The notes under the pieces were generated by a model. That model did not search any database, was not told the DNA's origin, and worked only from the letters and a program-made list of their open reading frames with translations. DNA of 64,000 nt from Falsiroseomonas bella (GTDB lineage Bacteria; Pseudomonadota; Alphaproteobacteria; Acetobacterales; Acetobacteraceae). The translations under genes and the position numbers were made by a program. This document shows, piece after piece, positions 23,635 to 31,886 of this stretch. Location of the stretch: assembly GCF_003173615.1 (NCBI RefSeq), contig NZ_QGNA01000001.1:1550001-1614000 (forward strand). Direction: 5' to 3'. Each line of letters starts with the position of its first letter. The stretch's first letter is position 1.

Positions 23635-24661
23635 GGAATTCCGGGCGGCGGTGCTGCGCCGCCTGCTGCGGGAGGACCGCGCGCTGATCGCCGGCATCGC
23701 CGCCTATCGTCGCCACCCCTACACCCGCCGCCTGCCCGACCCGCCGGTGCCCTGGGGGGAGGGCGGATCGCGCCTGCTGGATCATGGCGCGCCGGGCGCC
23801 GCCGGGCCGCCGGTGGTCTTCGTCCCTTCGCTGGTCAACCGCGCCTATGTGCTCGACCTCGACGAAAGAAATTCGCTGCTGCGCTTCCTGGCGGGGCAGG
23901 GGGTGCGGGCGATGCTGCTCGACTGGGGTTTTCCGGGTGAGGCCGAGCGTCAGTTCACCCTGACGGACTACATCGCGGGGCGGCTGGAACGGGCGCTCAT
24001 GGCGCTGCCGGAGTCCGCGGTGGTGGTCGGCTACTGCATGGGCGGGCTGCTGGCGCTGGCTGCCGCGCTGCGCCGGCCGGACCGGGTACGCGCGCTCGGC
24101 CTGCTCGCCACGCCCTGGGACTTTTGGGCGACGCCGGAGGAGGCGCAGCGCGCCGCGGCCGCCGCCGCGCTGCTGCCGGCGCTGGAGCCGCTGATGCAGG
24201 CGACCGGCACCCTGCCGGTGGACGTGATCCAGACCCTGTTCGCCGGCCTCGATCCCTGGGGCATCCCTCGCAAGTTCCGGGCCTTCGCCCGGCTTGACCA
24301 GGCCTCCCAGCGCGCCGCGCTGTTCGTCGCGCTGGAGGACTGGCTGAACGACGGCGTGCCGCTCGCCGCCCCGGTCGCGCGGGAGACGCTGGGCGGCTGG
24401 TACGGCGCCAACACCCCCTCGCGGCTGGCCTGGCGCGTCGCCGGCGCGGTGGTGGACCCGGCCGAGGCCACGATGCCGGCCTTCCTGGCGATCCCGCACC
24501 GGGACCGCATCGTCCCGCCCGCCTCCGCCCGGTCGCTCGCCGCAAGGCTGCCCGGCGCCCGGGTGCATGAGGCGGAGGCCGGCCATATCGGCATGGCGGC
24601 GGGCAGTGCGGCGGAAGCGGCGCTCTGGCGCCCGCTGCTGGCATGGCTTCGAAGCTTGTAG
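23423..24661 (+). CDS. phaC: Short PHA synthase (PhaC-like alpha/beta hydrolase)
   Basis: Polymerises 3-hydroxyacyl-CoA to PHA. The 412-residue product has the PHA-synthase nucleophile elbow VVGYCMGGLLAL with the catalytic Cys205 in place of lipase serine, LVNRAYVLDL and ATPWDFW typical of PhaC, and the remaining triad members in IPHRDRIVPP (Asp) and AEAGHIGM (His). It is shorter than class I enzymes (about 590) and close to class III PhaC, which needs a PhaE partner. The start overlaps the small upstream gene by 212 bases; ATGs at 23477 and 23516 would shorten the overlap but lose the RRGPRPLPLHL start. Confidence 0.82.
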   Translation: MTAPLRRRGPRPLPLHLLMGASRGWLALAGTMTPSAGGSPSWNGGFPISKAGRAEQARILDRLAAGSHAPEEFRAAVLRRLLREDRALIAGIAAYRRHPYTRRLPDPPVPWGEGGSRLLDHGAPGAAGPPVVFVPSLVNRAYVLDLDERNSLLRFLAGQGVRAMLLDWGFPGEAERQFTLTDYIAGRLERALMALPESAVVVGYCMGGLLALAAALRRPDRVRALGLLATPWDFWATPEEAQRAAAAAALLPALEPLMQATGTLPVDVIQTLFAGLDPWGIPRKFRAFARLDQASQRAALFVALEDWLNDGVPLAAPVARETLGGWYGANTPSRLAWRVAGAVVDPAEATMPAFLAIPHRDRIVPPASARSLAARLPGARVHEAEAGHIGMAAGSAAEAALWRPLLAWLRSL

Positions 24662-24723
24662 CGGACGCTGCGCCGCACCAAACTGCGCCCAACGCCAGAT
24701 CCTGAGGAAGGGAAGCACCTCCC

Positions 24724-25899
24724 ATGACCGAGATCGTCATCGCCTCGGCCGCCCGCACGCCGGTCGGCTCCTTCAACGGCGCCTTCGCCAGCCTGCCGGC
24801 GCATGCGCTCGGCACCGTCGCCATCAAGGCCGCGCTGGAGCGCGCGGGCGTGAAGGCGGAGGAAGTGGACGAGGTGATCCTCGGCCAGATCCTGACCGCC
24901 GGCGCCGGCCAGAACCCGGCCCGCCAAGCGGCGATGGCCGCCGGCATCCCGGCCGAGCGCACCGCCTTCGGCATCAACCAGCTCTGCGGCTCCGGCCTTC
25001 GGGCCGTGGCGCTCGCCGCGCAGCAGATCGCGACGGGCGACGCCGCCATCGTGGTGGCCGGCGGTCAGGAAAGCATGACCCAGTCGCCGCACGCCGCGAA
25101 CCTCCGCGCCGGCCAGAAGATGGGCGGGCTCGAGCTGGTGGACACCATGCTCAAGGACGGGCTGTGGGACGCCTTCCACGGCTATCACATGGGCAACACC
25201 GCCGAGAACGTCGCCCAGAAATACCAGCTGACCCGCGAGGAGCAGGACCGCTTCGCCGCCGAGAGCCAGCGCAAGGCCGGCGAGGCGATGAAGGCCGGCC
25301 GCTTCAAGGACGAGATCGCGCCCGTCACGGTGAAGGGCCGCAAGGGCGACGTGGTGGTCAGCGAGGACGAGTATCCGAAGCCCGAGACCACCATGGATGT
25401 GCTCGGCAAGCTGCGCCCCGCCTTCGCGAAGGACGGCACGGTCACCGCCGGCAACGCCTCCGGCATCAATGACGGCGCCGCCGTGGCGGTCGTGATGAGC
25501 GCCGCCGAGGCGAAGAAGCGCGGCATCACGCCGCTGGCGCGGATCGTGAGCTGGGCGACCGCCGGCGTGGACCCGGCGATCATGGGCACCGGCCCGATCC
25601 CGGCCAGCCGCAAGGCGCTGCAGAAGGCCGGCTGGAGCATTGCGGACCTCGACCTGATCGAGGCCAACGAGGCCTTCGCGGCGCAGGCCTGCGCGGTGAA
25701 CAAGGACCTCGGCTGGGATCCGTCGAAGGTGAACGTGAATGGCGGCGCCATCGCGCTCGGCCATCCGATCGGCGCTTCCGGCGCGCGCGTGCTGAACACC
25801 CTGCTGTTCGAGATGCAGCGCCGCGGCGCGAAGAAGGGCCTCGCCACCCTCTGCATCGGCGGCGGCATGGGCGTCGCGATGTGCGTCGAGCGCGCCTAG
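24724..25899 (+). CDS. phaA: Acetyl-CoA acetyltransferase (beta-ketothiolase) PhaA
   Basis: Biosynthetic thiolase condensing two acetyl-CoA to acetoacetyl-CoA, the first step of poly-3-hydroxybutyrate synthesis. The 391-residue product contains all active-site residues: Cys88 in [11 protein letters not shown], His347 in [11 protein letters not shown] and Cys377 in [16 protein letters not shown] and NEAFAAQA are further thiolase signatures. A good ribosome site (GGAAGG region) precedes the ATG. It lies downstream of phaC in the same direction; the reductase phaB is not present in the window. A GC-rich palindrome after the stop may end the transcript. Confidence 0.95.
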   Translation: MTEIVIASAARTPVGSFNGAFASLPAHALGTVAIKAALERAGVKAEEVDEVILGQILTAGAGQNPARQAAMAAGIPAERTAFGINQLCGSGLRAVALAAQQIATGDAAIVVAGGQESMTQSPHAANLRAGQKMGGLELVDTMLKDGLWDAFHGYHMGNTAENVAQKYQLTREEQDRFAAESQRKAGEAMKAGRFKDEIAPVTVKGRKGDVVVSEDEYPKPETTMDVLGKLRPAFAKDGTVTAGNASGINDGAAVAVVMSAAEAKKRGITPLARIVSWATAGVDPAIMGTGPIPASRKALQKAGWSIADLDLIEANEAFAAQACAVNKDLGWDPSKVNVNGGAIALGHPIGASGARVLNTLLFEMQRRGAKKGLATLCIGGGMGVAMCVERA

Positions 25900-25902
25900 T
25901 TC

Positions 25903-26583
25903 CTACTCCTCGCTCTCCCTCCCCCGCTGTGCGGGGGAGGGCTGGGGTGGGGGCGCGACCAACTCTCCCCCGAAGCCGTCGCCGCCCACGCACGCCGCCA
26001 CCACCAGATCCACCACGTCGCGCGCGACCGTCTCCTGCCAAAGCTCCCCCACGCCTTCGGCACGCAGCGTGCTGAAGCCGTGCACCGTGGACCACGCCAG
26101 CGCCAGCCGCGCGCGGCGTGATCGCGGGTCCATGCCCGGCACCGCCTCCGCCATCGCCTGGTCCAGCACGGCGAAGCCGTCCTCCGCCGCGGCGCGCCAG
26201 GCGGGATCGCCCCGGTCGATCAGGTCGGTGCGGAACATCAGCCGGAAATGGGCGGGGTTGGCCCGAGCGAAGCCGATATAGCCCCGCCCCGTCGCCGCCA
26301 GCCGCGCCGCCGCATCGGCCTCGGTCGGCAGCGCCGCGACCTCCGCCCGCATCGCCGCGGCCAGCCGCGCCTCGCCCTCGGTGACGAAGGCCGTCAGCAA
26401 CCCGCGCTTGTCGCCGAAATGCGGCGCCGCGGCGGAGTGCGAGACGCCGGCCCGCCGCGCGCATTCGCGCAAGGTGACGGCCTCCGGCCCCGCTTCCCGC
26501 ACGATCTCGCCGACCGCGTCGAGCAGCGCGCGGCGCAGCGCGCCGTGATGGTGCCGGCCTTCGCCCTTGGGGATCACCGCCAT
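25903..26583 (-). CDS. TetR-family transcriptional regulator
   Basis: A 226-residue repressor. The N-terminal helix-turn-helix is seen in RRALLDAVGEIVREAGPEAV followed by LRECARRAGVSHSAAAPHFGDKRGLL, and the C-terminal part resembles the TetR C-terminal ligand domain (YIGFARANPAHFRLMF). The ATG at 26583 gives the normal family N-terminus; the frame is open upstream. The last 17 residues (APPPQPSPAQRG...) are encoded by a REP-like palindrome and look like an insertion-derived tail. It is divergent from the ABA4-like operon, with a perfect palindrome in between as probable operator. Confidence 0.88.
   Translation of the reverse strand: MAVIPKGEGRHHHGALRRALLDAVGEIVREAGPEAVTLRECARRAGVSHSAAAPHFGDKRGLLTAFVTEGEARLAAAMRAEVAALPTEADAAARLAATGRGYIGFARANPAHFRLMFRTDLIDRGDPAWRAAAEDGFAVLDQAMAEAVPGMDPRSRRARLALAWSTVHGFSTLRAEGVGELWQETVARDVVDLVVAACVGGDGFGGELVAPPPQPSPAQRGRESEE
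25917..25941. repeat. REP-like extragenic palindrome, also possible terminator of phaA
   Basis: CCCTCCCCCGC (25917-25927) and GCGGGGGAGGG (25931-25941) form a perfect 11-base-pair stem with a TGT loop, flanked by GGGGTGGGGG. This sequence type is a recurrent extragenic palindrome in many GC-rich proteobacterial genomes (general knowledge). Here it lies just after the phaA stop, where it can act as a bidirectional terminator, and it is read through to encode the C-terminus of the TetR regulator. Only one copy is seen in the window. Confidence 0.6.
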
Positions 26584-26641
26584 GCCGCGATCCTGGCCCG
26601 GCACGGAAAACTTGACAACGGTCAGTTTCGCGCGCCATGAA

Positions 26642-26656
26642 CTGACCATTGGTCAG
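26642..26656. promoter_or_regulatory. Probable TetR operator palindrome
   Basis: CTGACCATTGGTCAG is a perfect 7+1+7 inverted repeat between the divergent TetR gene and the ABA4-like gene, 16 bases before the latter's ATG. A second partial half-site, GGTCAG, is at 26620-26625, next to TTGACA at 26612-26617 that could be a -35 element. Autoregulation and repression of the ABA4-like operon by the TetR protein are inferred from this arrangement. Confidence 0.6.
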
Positions 26657-26671
26657 ATCCCGGGAGGCTCC

Positions 26672-27100
26672 ATGCAGGCCGAGACGATCTTCTCCACCGC
26701 GAACATGCTCGCCATGGCGGGCTGGCTCGCGCTGCTGGCCGCGCCGCGGACGCCCTGGGTCACCTGGCGCCTGGCGGGCGTCGCCATCCCCGCCCTGCTC
26801 GCCGCGCTCTACGCCGTGCTGCTGGCTTGGCACGCGCCAGGGGCCGAGGGCGGCTTCTCCTCCCTCGCCGGCGTCGCTGCGCTGTTCCGGACGGAGGGCG
26901 TGCTGCTCGCCGGCTGGGTCCACTACCTCGCCTTCGACCTCTTCATCGGTGCCTGGATCTGCCGCCGCGGCGCCGCCGAGGGGATGAACCCCTGGCTGGT
27001 GCGGCTCTGCCTCCCGCCGACCTTCCTGGCCGGCCCGATCGGGCTGCTGCTCTTCCTTGGCCTGCGCGCCGTCCTCGTGAAGCGGGAGAACCCCGCATGA
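26672..27100 (+). CDS. ABA4-like (DUF4281) integral membrane protein
   Basis: A 142-residue protein with four predicted membrane segments starting METIFSTANML-like (MQAETIFSTANMLAMAGWL) and containing VHYLAFDLFIGAWI and PPTFLAGPIGLLLFLGLR, which are characteristic of the ABA4-like family. In plants ABA4 is needed for neoxanthin synthesis; the bacterial role is unknown. GGGAGG lies just before the ATG at 26672. Its stop overlaps the start of the next membrane gene (ATGA), and the pair appears controlled by the divergent TetR regulator. Confidence 0.82.
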   Translation: MQAETIFSTANMLAMAGWLALLAAPRTPWVTWRLAGVAIPALLAALYAVLLAWHAPGAEGGFSSLAGVAALFRTEGVLLAGWVHYLAFDLFIGAWICRRGAAEGMNPWLVRLCLPPTFLAGPIGLLLFLGLRAVLVKRENPA

Positions 27101-27903
27101 GCGCGACGCTGCACGCGCCGGTGACGCCCGGCGCCCTCGTCGCCGAACTCGACCGGCGCCAGCCGTTGCTGGCCCGGCTGGGCTGGGCGTTCCTGGCGCT
27201 GCTGCTGCTCTGCCTCGCCGCGATGGCCTTCGATCCGCGCGCCTTCGACGGCGCCTCGGTCTGGGTGAAGCCGGCGAAGTTCGCGGCCTCCTTCGTGCTC
27301 TGGTTCTGGACCCTCGCCTGGGCCTGGGGCGTGCTGGCGCCGGAGGCCGCGCGCGGCCGCATCGCACGCCTCGTGCTGTGGGGCACCGTCGCCGCGGCGC
27401 TGTTCGAGCAGGGCTGGATCACTTGGCGCGCCGCGCTCGGCGGGCCGAGCCACTTCGCCAAGGATGCGCTCGGCGCGGTCATGTATTCGCTGATGGGCGT
27501 CGGCGCGGTGACGCTGGTGGCGCTCGCCGCGCTGCTCGGCCTTCTGGTGCTGCTCAACCCGCGTCCCGGCGCACCGCGCCCCTGGGTGCTGGCGGTCGGG
27601 CTCGGCCTGGTTGTCGGCGGCGTGCTCGGCGGCTTCACGGGCGCGGCGATCTCGGTGCTCGACAGCCCGCATGTCGGGGGCGCCGCCACGAACGCCGCCG
27701 GCCTGCCGCCCTTCTACTGGTCCCGCGACGGCGGCGACCTGCGCTTCGCGCATTTCCTCGGCATCCACGCCATGCAGGCGCTGCCGCTGCTTGCCCTGCT
27801 CGGCGCCGGGGCGCGGCTGGTCGGGCTGGCGGCGGCGGGCTGGACGGCGCTGACCCTTGCCGCCTTCACCATGGCGCAGCGAGGCATTCCGCTCTCGCCC
27901 TGA
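27097..27903 (+). CDS. Multi-pass membrane protein coupled to the ABA4-like gene
   Basis: Predicted 268-residue integral membrane protein with about seven hydrophobic segments (for example RLGWAFLALLLLCLAAMAF and VLAVGLGLVVGGVLGGFTG). I do not recognise a named family. Notable polar islands are SVWVKPAKFAASFVLWFW and FAHFLGIHAMQALPLLA, with a histidine-rich surface that could bind a ligand or heme, but this is speculation. The start at 27097 overlaps the upstream stop, so the two proteins probably work together. Confidence 0.75.
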   Translation: MSATLHAPVTPGALVAELDRRQPLLARLGWAFLALLLLCLAAMAFDPRAFDGASVWVKPAKFAASFVLWFWTLAWAWGVLAPEAARGRIARLVLWGTVAAALFEQGWITWRAALGGPSHFAKDALGAVMYSLMGVGAVTLVALAALLGLLVLLNPRPGAPRPWVLAVGLGLVVGGVLGGFTGAAISVLDSPHVGGAATNAAGLPPFYWSRDGGDLRFAHFLGIHAMQALPLLALLGAGARLVGLAAAGWTALTLAAFTMAQRGIPLSP

Positions 27904-27999
27904 GGCGCGACCCCTCTCGCAGCCGTGACCCCCGGCACAACCGCCGCGCGTGCCATCCTCCCGCCCGGGCCCGGAAAGGGCCAGGGAGGGACCACAGCC

Positions 28000-29076
28000 A
28001 TGACCAACGCCCGCCTCGGCCGGCGCGGCCTGCTCGCCGCCGCAGCCGCCATCGCCGCGACCCCCGCGCTGGCGCAGCGCCAATACGGACGCGGCGGACC
28101 GCCGCAGCGCTACCCGGACCCCGACATCGTCGCGATCGACCCGCGCCGCTTCAACATGGGGCTCGGCAACGCCGCCATCCGGCGCCTGCACACCGGCATG
28201 CAATGGGCCGAGGGCCCGGCCTGGCACGCCACCGGCCGCTTCCTGGTCTGGTCCGACATCCCCTCCGACGAGGCGCTGCGCCTGAACGAGGAGGACCTGA
28301 GCGTCCATCGCCGCTTCCGCAGCCCCTCCGGCTTCTCCAACGGCAACACCTTCGACCGCGAGGGCCGCCAGATCGCCTTCCGCCACCTGCACCGCGACGT
28401 GGTCCGCTACGAGCCCGATGGCCGCGTCACCGTGCTCGCCGCGCGCGGCCCGGACGGCCCCTTCAACGCGCCGAACGATGGCGTGGTCCACCCCGAGGAC
28501 GGCGCGCTCTGGTTCACCGATCCCGGCTACGGCGCGCTGATGAACTACGAAGGCGAGCGCGTGCCGGAATCCGCGAACTCGCCGCGCCCCTTCATCAAGG
28601 AGGCCGTCTATCGGATCGACGCGCAATCCGGCGCGGTGACGAAGGTGACGGACGCGCCCTTCAAGCCGAACGGCCTGTGTTTCTCGCCCGACTACCGGAT
28701 CCTCTACGTCGCCGACACCGGCGCCAGCCATTACCCGGAGGCGAAGAAGATCATCTGGGCCTTCGACGTGGACGGCCCGCGGCTGCGCAACCCGAGAACC
28801 TTTGCCGACACCACGCTGGACGGGAAGGCGGGCATGGCGGACGGCATCCGCGCCGATGAGCGCGGCAACATCTGGGCTGGCATGGGCTGGGTCGGAGACG
28901 GCTATGACGGCGTGCACATCTTCGCACCCGACGGCGCGCGCATCGGCCAGATCAAGCTGCCGGAGATCTGCTCGAATGTCTGCTTCGGCGGGACGCGGCG
29001 GAACATCCTGTTCATGACCGCGAGCCAGTCGCTCTACGCCCTCCCGGTGGAGACGCGCGGCGCGCATTTCTGCTGA
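28000..29076 (+). CDS. Secreted SMP-30/gluconolactonase-type beta-propeller protein
   Basis: Predicted periplasmic sugar lactonase-like protein of 358 residues. A twin-arginine-type signal (LGRRGLLAAAAAIAATPALA) opens the protein. The six-bladed propeller shows MQWAEGPAWHATGRFLVWSD, PNDGVVHPEDGALWFTDPGYG, FKPNGLCFSPDYRILYVADT and ADGIRADERGNIWAGMG, with the Glu, Asn and Asp residues that ligate the catalytic metal in this family. The substrate is not predictable. The frame is open upstream; ATG at 28000 behind GGGAGGG is chosen. Confidence 0.85.
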   Translation: MTNARLGRRGLLAAAAAIAATPALAQRQYGRGGPPQRYPDPDIVAIDPRRFNMGLGNAAIRRLHTGMQWAEGPAWHATGRFLVWSDIPSDEALRLNEEDLSVHRRFRSPSGFSNGNTFDREGRQIAFRHLHRDVVRYEPDGRVTVLAARGPDGPFNAPNDGVVHPEDGALWFTDPGYGALMNYEGERVPESANSPRPFIKEAVYRIDAQSGAVTKVTDAPFKPNGLCFSPDYRILYVADTGASHYPEAKKIIWAFDVDGPRLRNPRTFADTTLDGKAGMADGIRADERGNIWAGMGWVGDGYDGVHIFAPDGARIGQIKLPEICSNVCFGGTRRNILFMTASQSLYALPVETRGAHFC

Positions 29077-29087
29077 GGCCGAACTCT

Positions 29088-29705
29088 TCAGCCGTTCAGC
29101 AGCGCGTCGATATCCGCCTGGGCGAGGTCGCTCGACCCGGCCGCCGTCTCCACTGTGCGCGCCTGGGTGCGCACCTCGACCCGCGGGCGCTCCGGCGCCT
29201 CCGCGGCCGGCGCCAGCGTCCGCAGCGCGCCCTCCACCTGCTGCAGGTGCTGGATCGCGCGGCGGATGCGCTGGCCGGTGAGATCCTGGAAGCTGCAGGC
29301 CTCGAAGATGGCGTTGAGCCGCTCGACGATCGCCGGCGCGGCGGCGGCGTCGCGCCCGGCGGCGATCCAGTCGCCGATCGCCTCGGCGGCTTCCAGGATG
29401 GTGTTGGCCGCCGCCTCGGTGACCTGCACCACCGCTTCCAGTTCCAATCCGCTGTTGCGCGTGGCGGCGGCGGGCACGGCGATCAGCTGGGCGATCTGGG
29501 CCTGCATGCGCGCGATCTCCCCGGCCAGCCGCGCCTCGCTCTGGTCGGCCAGCTCCACGCCGGCATGCAGCTCCGCGCTGAGCTCCGCGATGCGCCGGTC
29601 GAGGAAGCGCCGCAGATCGGCGAAGCGGGGATCGAGCTCCGCGGCGAGCGCCGCGCGCAGCGGGCCCGGCTCTGGCCGGTCGGGCAGGGAAGGGCAGGCG
29701 TCCAT
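29088..29705 (-). CDS. CheZ-like protein phosphatase with FliM-type C-terminal peptide
   Basis: A 205-residue, mostly helical protein. The segment FEACSFQDLTGQRIRRAIQ matches the CheZ active-site region, in which the Asp/Gln pair of FQDLTGQ promotes dephosphorylation of CheY-P. The N-terminal half is coiled-coil rich. The last residues, LAQADIDALLNG, strongly resemble the FliM N-terminal CheY-binding peptide, suggesting that the tail tethers CheY-P. No flagellar or chemotaxis genes are adjacent. ATG at 29705 is chosen over an upstream in-frame start as the upstream part is Arg/Trp-rich and unlike the family. Confidence 0.78.
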   Translation of the reverse strand: MDACPSLPDRPEPGPLRAALAAELDPRFADLRRFLDRRIAELSAELHAGVELADQSEARLAGEIARMQAQIAQLIAVPAAATRNSGLELEAVVQVTEAAANTILEAAEAIGDWIAAGRDAAAAPAIVERLNAIFEACSFQDLTGQRIRRAIQHLQQVEGALRTLAPAAEAPERPRVEVRTQARTVETAAGSSDLAQADIDALLNG

Positions 29706-29754
29706 CGGCGCGCTGTGCCACGCCAGGGCTGAAGGCCTCGTTGACGCGGCGGTA

Positions 29755-30474
29755 TCAGCGCGCCGCCATCGCCACCACCCGGCGGCGCACCGCGACCGCG
29801 CCGGCCGGCACGCCGGCAAACAGGTCCTTTTCCGCCTCCACGATGAAGACGCCAGCCAGCCGAGGGCAGACCAGCCTTCCGCAGCGTTCCAGCACCGGCG
29901 CGGCCGAGCCCATCATTCGGAGGCCGTAGGGAGGCACGAACAGCGCCGTCTCCTTCCGCTCGGCGCGGAACAGGTGGCGCGCCAGCAGCCGCTCGATCTG
30001 GCCGCGCGAATAGGGCTGGCCGTGGCCGAAGGGGGTGCGGTCCAGATGCGCCCACATCCCCACGCGGTTCGGCACCACCAGCATCAGCCGCCCGTCGTCG
30101 CGCAGCACGCGCCAGACCTCGCGCAGCAGGCGCCTGGCGTTCTCCGCCGCCTCTAGCCCATGCACCAGCAGCACCCGGTCGAAGCTGCCATCCGGCAGGG
30201 GCAGGTTCTCCTCCTCGGCCAGCAAGGTTGCGGGGCCTTCGGGATGGGCGCGCAGGCCGTTGGCGCCGGCCAGATGCGCCGGCACCAGCGCCACGCAGCG
30301 TCGCGCCTCCGCCCGCCAGAGGCCGAGATAGGGCGCCGCCCAGCCCAGCCCCAGCACCGACTGCCCGGGCAACGCCGGCCACAGCGTCGCCAGCCGCGCG
30401 GCCACCAGCCGCGCCGCGGTGTCGCCGCCGCGCGAGCCGTAGAACTCGGCCAAGCCGTGGACCTCGGTCGTCAT
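29755..30474 (-). CDS. Class I SAM-dependent methyltransferase (Methyltransf_11 type)
   Basis: A 239-residue predicted methyltransferase. The SAM-binding region is seen as GQSVLGLGWAAPYLGLW (motif I, modified) and LLAEEENLPLPDGSFDRVLLVHGLEA, followed by LLREVWRVLRDDGRLMLVVPNR, as in ubiquinone/menaquinone-type methyltransferases. Motif I lacks the usual acidic D-x-G pattern, so activity is less certain. Homologues lie divergent to gloB in many alphaproteobacteria, as here (61-base gap). ATG at 30474 is chosen; the frame is open upstream. Confidence 0.8.
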   Translation of the reverse strand: MTTEVHGLAEFYGSRGGDTAARLVAARLATLWPALPGQSVLGLGWAAPYLGLWRAEARRCVALVPAHLAGANGLRAHPEGPATLLAEEENLPLPDGSFDRVLLVHGLEAAENARRLLREVWRVLRDDGRLMLVVPNRVGMWAHLDRTPFGHGQPYSRGQIERLLARHLFRAERKETALFVPPYGLRMMGSAAPVLERCGRLVCPRLAGVFIVEAEKDLFAGVPAGAVAVRRRVVAMAAR

Positions 30475-30535
30475 GCAGACGATATAGGGTCTTTGGGCGC
30501 CGCATGGCACGGTGCCGGGGCAAGGGAGTGAGGCC

Positions 30536-31273
30536 ATGTCGTTGCGCATCGAAGCGGTGCCCTGCCTGCAGGACAATTACCTCTGGCTGCTGAAGGACCA
30601 ACCGACGGGCGCCGTCGGCATCTGCGACCCCGGCGAGGCCGGTCCCGCCATCGCGGCGGTGGAGCAGGCGGGCGGAAGGCTGGACTCGATCCTGCTGACC
30701 CATCACCACGGTGACCATGTGAACGGCGTGGCGGAGCTCAAGGCCCGCTTCCCCGGGGCCAAGGTGGTCGGCGCCGCGCTCGACGCGCACCGCCTGCCGC
30801 CGCTTGACCTGGTGGTGAAGGAGGGCGACCTGGTCCCGCTCGGCGCCGCGCGGGCCGAGGTGCTGCACCTGCCCGGCCACACCACCGGCCACATCGCCTT
30901 CCACTTCGTCGCCGACCACGCGCTGCTCTGCGGCGACGTGGTCTTCGCCCTCGGCTGCGGGCGGCCGCTGGAGGCGGGGGGGATGGAGGCGCTGTGGCAT
31001 TCGCTGCGCCGCGTGGCGCGGCTGCCGGCCAACACCCGGCTCTGCTGCGGCCACGAATACACGGAAAGCAACGCCCGCTTCGCGCTGCATGTGGACCCCG
31101 AGAACAAGGCCCTGAAGGCCGAGGCCGAGGCCGCCGGCGCGCTGCGCGCCGCGGGGCGCCCGACGGTGCCGACGACGGTCGCGCAGGAACTCGCCGCCAA
31201 CCCCTTCCTGCGCGCGAAGGACCTGGCCGAGTTCACGGCCCGCCGCGAAGAGAAGAATCATTTCAAGGGATGA
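30536..31273 (+). CDS. gloB: Hydroxyacylglutathione hydrolase (glyoxalase II)
   Basis: Metallo-beta-lactamase-fold enzyme that hydrolyses S-D-lactoylglutathione to D-lactate and glutathione in methylglyoxal detoxification. The 245-residue product has the binuclear metal motif THHHGDH (residues 55-61), PGHTTGHIAF, LLCGDVVFALGCGR and the glutathione-binding CCGHEYTESNARFA. ATG at 30536 behind GGGAGTGAG is preferred to an upstream ATG. A glutathione S-transferase gene follows 7 bases later, forming a glutathione-related unit. Confidence 0.95.
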   Translation: MSLRIEAVPCLQDNYLWLLKDQPTGAVGICDPGEAGPAIAAVEQAGGRLDSILLTHHHGDHVNGVAELKARFPGAKVVGAALDAHRLPPLDLVVKEGDLVPLGAARAEVLHLPGHTTGHIAFHFVADHALLCGDVVFALGCGRPLEAGGMEALWHSLRRVARLPANTRLCCGHEYTESNARFALHVDPENKALKAEAEAAGALRAAGRPTVPTTVAQELAANPFLRAKDLAEFTARREEKNHFKG

Positions 31274-31280
31274 CGCCGAC

Positions 31281-31886
31281 ATGGCCATGAAGCTGCACTA
31301 CACCGCCAACAGCCCCTTCGCCCGCAAGGTGATGGTCTGCGCCATCGCGCGCGGCATCGAGGACCGGATCGAGACGATCGGCAGCAACCCGCATGCCTCG
31401 CCGGAGGAGCTGCTGAAGTCCAACCCGCTTTCGAAGATCCCCTGCCTGGTGCTGGAGGACGGCACGGCGGTCTTCGACAGCCCGGTGATCTGCGAATACC
31501 TCGACTCCGTCGGCGAGGCGAACGGCCTCTTCCCGAGCTCCGGTACGCCGCGCTGGGTGCGCATTTCCGTCATGCACGCGCTGGCCGACGGCATCGCGGA
31601 TGCGCTGGTGGCGCGGCGGATGCATGGCGGCGCGCCGCTCGACGAGGCGCGCAGCGCCTTCCTCGCCCGCCAGAAGGCCGCGGTGGCGCGCGGCATGGCC
31701 GTGCTGGAGGCCGATCCGCCGAAGGGGCTTTCGGACATCGGCGCGATCGCGGTGGCCTGCGCGCTGGGCTATCTCGATTTCCGCTTCGCCGACGAGCCCT
31801 GGCGAGAGGCGCATCCGAACCTCGCCGCCTGGTTCGCCGAGGTCTCGCCGCTCGCGCCGCTCGCGCGCACCGTGCCGGGCGCATGA
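31281..31886 (+). CDS. Glutathione S-transferase family protein
   Basis: A 201-residue cytosolic GST. The thioredoxin-like N-terminal half shows MKLHYTANSPFARKVMVCA, with the Ser/Asn-rich activation region, NPLSKIPCLVLEDG with the conserved cis-proline, and FDSPVICEYLDS that contacts glutathione's gamma-glutamate. The helical C-terminal domain follows. It lies between gloB and a methyltransferase and overlaps the latter by ATGA, so the three are probably one transcript handling reactive electrophiles. Confidence 0.88.
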   Translation: MAMKLHYTANSPFARKVMVCAIARGIEDRIETIGSNPHASPEELLKSNPLSKIPCLVLEDGTAVFDSPVICEYLDSVGEANGLFPSSGTPRWVRISVMHALADGIADALVARRMHGGAPLDEARSAFLARQKAAVARGMAVLEADPPKGLSDIGAIAVACALGYLDFRFADEPWREAHPNLAAWFAEVSPLAPLARTVPGA

